Assembly: GCA_945957305.1 (NCBI GenBank)
Contig: CAMFLN010000295.1
Location: 1 to 5,406 of the forward strand
Length of the DNA stretch: 5,406 bases
Source of the DNA: an uncultured Planctomycetaceae bacterium
Lineage (GTDB): Bacteria; Planctomycetota; Planctomycetia; Pirellulales; JACPPG01
Reading direction: 5' to 3'
In this document: piece by piece, positions 4,501-5,406 of the stretch
Numbering within the stretch: position 1 is the stretch's first letter
Layout: the number at the start of each line of letters is the position of its first letter
Notes under the pieces: model-generated
Databases searched by the model: none
Seen by the model: the letters and a program-made list of their open reading frames with translations, nothing else
What the model was told of the DNA's origin: nothing
Made by a program: the position numbers and the translations under genes

Positions 4501-5406
4501 TTATTTTTTGTCTCCTGAGGCCAGCGCGAGCTGTGGCCGTTTCGCCGCCCAAGTCGAGCCACGGCGCAACAGCGCGGCCGTTCCCGGATTGCGCAGCGAA
4601 CCGGCGTCATGCCCTAGAACTGTCTGGAAGACACGTCCTTGGCCGTACTCGTAGACGAAGGCCATCGGCTCGTCATTGCCAGTCACGCGGCTGCGCGCTG
4701 TCGCCAAGACATGGATCGGCTCATCTCCTTGCTGGCGGAAATAAAGTTCGTCCGTCGTTTCGTACGGAGCGAGGCCGCGTGTGATCTCATGGTTCCCATC
4801 GGCGATGTCGACACGGAAAGAACCGTAGGCGTCGTGACCACTCTTCCCGGGCGTATGGTCCCACACGCGCCGACAGATTTTCGTGCGATACTCGGGCCAG
4901 TCCGAGTCGGCGGCACCCGGCAGCGAGAAGTGAAACGCGCCATTGGCGAAGTGTACGAGCGACAGCCCGCCCCCGGACTGCAAATACTTGACGAAGTTGT
5001 CGCGGGCTTGGGGGCTGAGCCCCGGCTTCTGCCAGTTGCAGTAGTTCAGCACGATCAGGTCAAAGCCGCTCAGGTCTGCGCTCGCCAGGAACTCAGGGTC
5101 CTCCTGCACCTTGACGGTAAAGCGTGGGTCGGCGCCCGTCAGGGCATCAACGATCACCGGCGTCGTCTCGCGCCACAGATGCGCCGGATGGTGATTGCCC
5201 GTGAGCAGCAGCGTGCGAATCGGTTTTGCGTCAGCGGCCACCTCAGGCAGTGTTGATTGAATACCACCAGCAGGCACTTCGGCGTGCGCCGTCCAGGTAA
5301 TGGCGTTGAGCATCATCCGGCGAAAGTTTTCTACTTGCCAGTTGATGTGAAAATGTCCGCCCGAGAAGCCGAAGCCCCGTCCGCCATCGGCGCGCTCGAC
5401 CGCGTA
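4501..5406 (-). CDS. Tandem ThuA-domain protein, N-terminus outside the window
   Basis: The frame is open to the window edge, giving 301 visible residues. The methionine encoded at 5316-5314 is internal, not a start: the 30 residues before it include GGRGFGFSGGHFHINW, and with LNAITWTAHAEVP after it they form the typical end of a first ThuA domain. A second ThuA domain follows after a short linker: PIRTLLLTGNHHPAHLW (visible residues 62-78), FDLIVLNYCNWQ (115-126), GGGLSLVHFANGAF (145-158), a GHDAYGSFRVDI region (190-201), TTDELYFRQQG (217-227) and YEYGQGRVFQTVLGHD (253-268). ThuA domains have a class I glutamine amidotransferase-like fold and are linked to trehalose and other sugar metabolism through 3-keto sugars; planctomycetes carry many copies. 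The exact substrate is unknown. The protein may be exported, but the N-terminus is not visible. The stop TAA follows GDKK; the visible end shows no anchor or sorting tail. Confidence 0.88.
   Translation of the reverse strand, partial: YAVERADGGRGFGFSGGHFHINWQVENFRRMMLNAITWTAHAEVPAGGIQSTLPEVAADAKPIRTLLLTGNHHPAHLWRETTPVIVDALTGADPRFTVKVQEDPEFLASADLSGFDLIVLNYCNWQKPGLSPQARDNFVKYLQSGGGLSLVHFANGAFHFSLPGAADSDWPEYRTKICRRVWDHTPGKSGHDAYGSFRVDIADGNHEITRGLAPYETTDELYFRQQGDEPIHVLATARSRVTGNDEPMAFVYEYGQGRVFQTVLGHDAGSLRNPGTAALLRRGSTWAAKRPQLALASGDKK

Noticed and set aside
4639..5256. Plus-strand frame of 205 codons opposite the ThuA gene
   Set aside because: It is fully antisense to a recognised protein and shows no domain of its own.

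Overview
The window looks like chromosomal DNA from a GC-rich Gram-negative bacterium, most likely a planctomycete of the Pirellulales type. That assignment is an inference. It rests on the style of the tandem ThuA-domain protein at the right edge (GFGF-GGHFH-NW followed by LNAI-WTA-AEVP is typical of planctomycete ThuA proteins), on the YeeN-type YebC protein, and on weak or absent Shine-Dalgarno sequences before several starts. No mobile element, CRISPR array, tRNA, rRNA or phage gene is visible.

Layout. Left part, plus strand: an integral-membrane methyltransferase of the ICMT/PEMT-like class (12-746), resembling LmtA-type lipid A 1-phosphate methyltransferases. Next comes a 328-nt non-coding gap with several hairpins, one of them a plausible intrinsic terminator. 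After it lies a two-gene unit: a MoxR-family AAA+ ATPase (1075-1905) and a CoxE-like von Willebrand factor A (VWA) protein (1945-3144). Right part, minus strand: a tandem ThuA-domain protein that enters from beyond the window (4501-5406, incomplete at its N-terminus), a 269-nt gap with strong dyads, a YebC/YeeN-family protein (3509-4231), and a small two-helix membrane protein (3177-3458). The two halves converge tail to tail at 3145-3176.

How the genes work together. The only clear functional partnership is MoxR plus CoxE-like VWA, a recurrent pair thought to act as a chaperone or metal/cofactor-insertion machine on a target protein. No CO dehydrogenase or other evident client gene is present, so its substrate is unknown. 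YebC and the small membrane protein could share a transcript. The methyltransferase (envelope lipid) and the ThuA protein (probably sugar-related) appear to be independent genes.

I did not find a convincing previously undescribed system. The best leads are the client-less MoxR/VWA pair, the edge-truncated double-ThuA protein whose first visible methionine is not its start, and the structured non-coding gaps.
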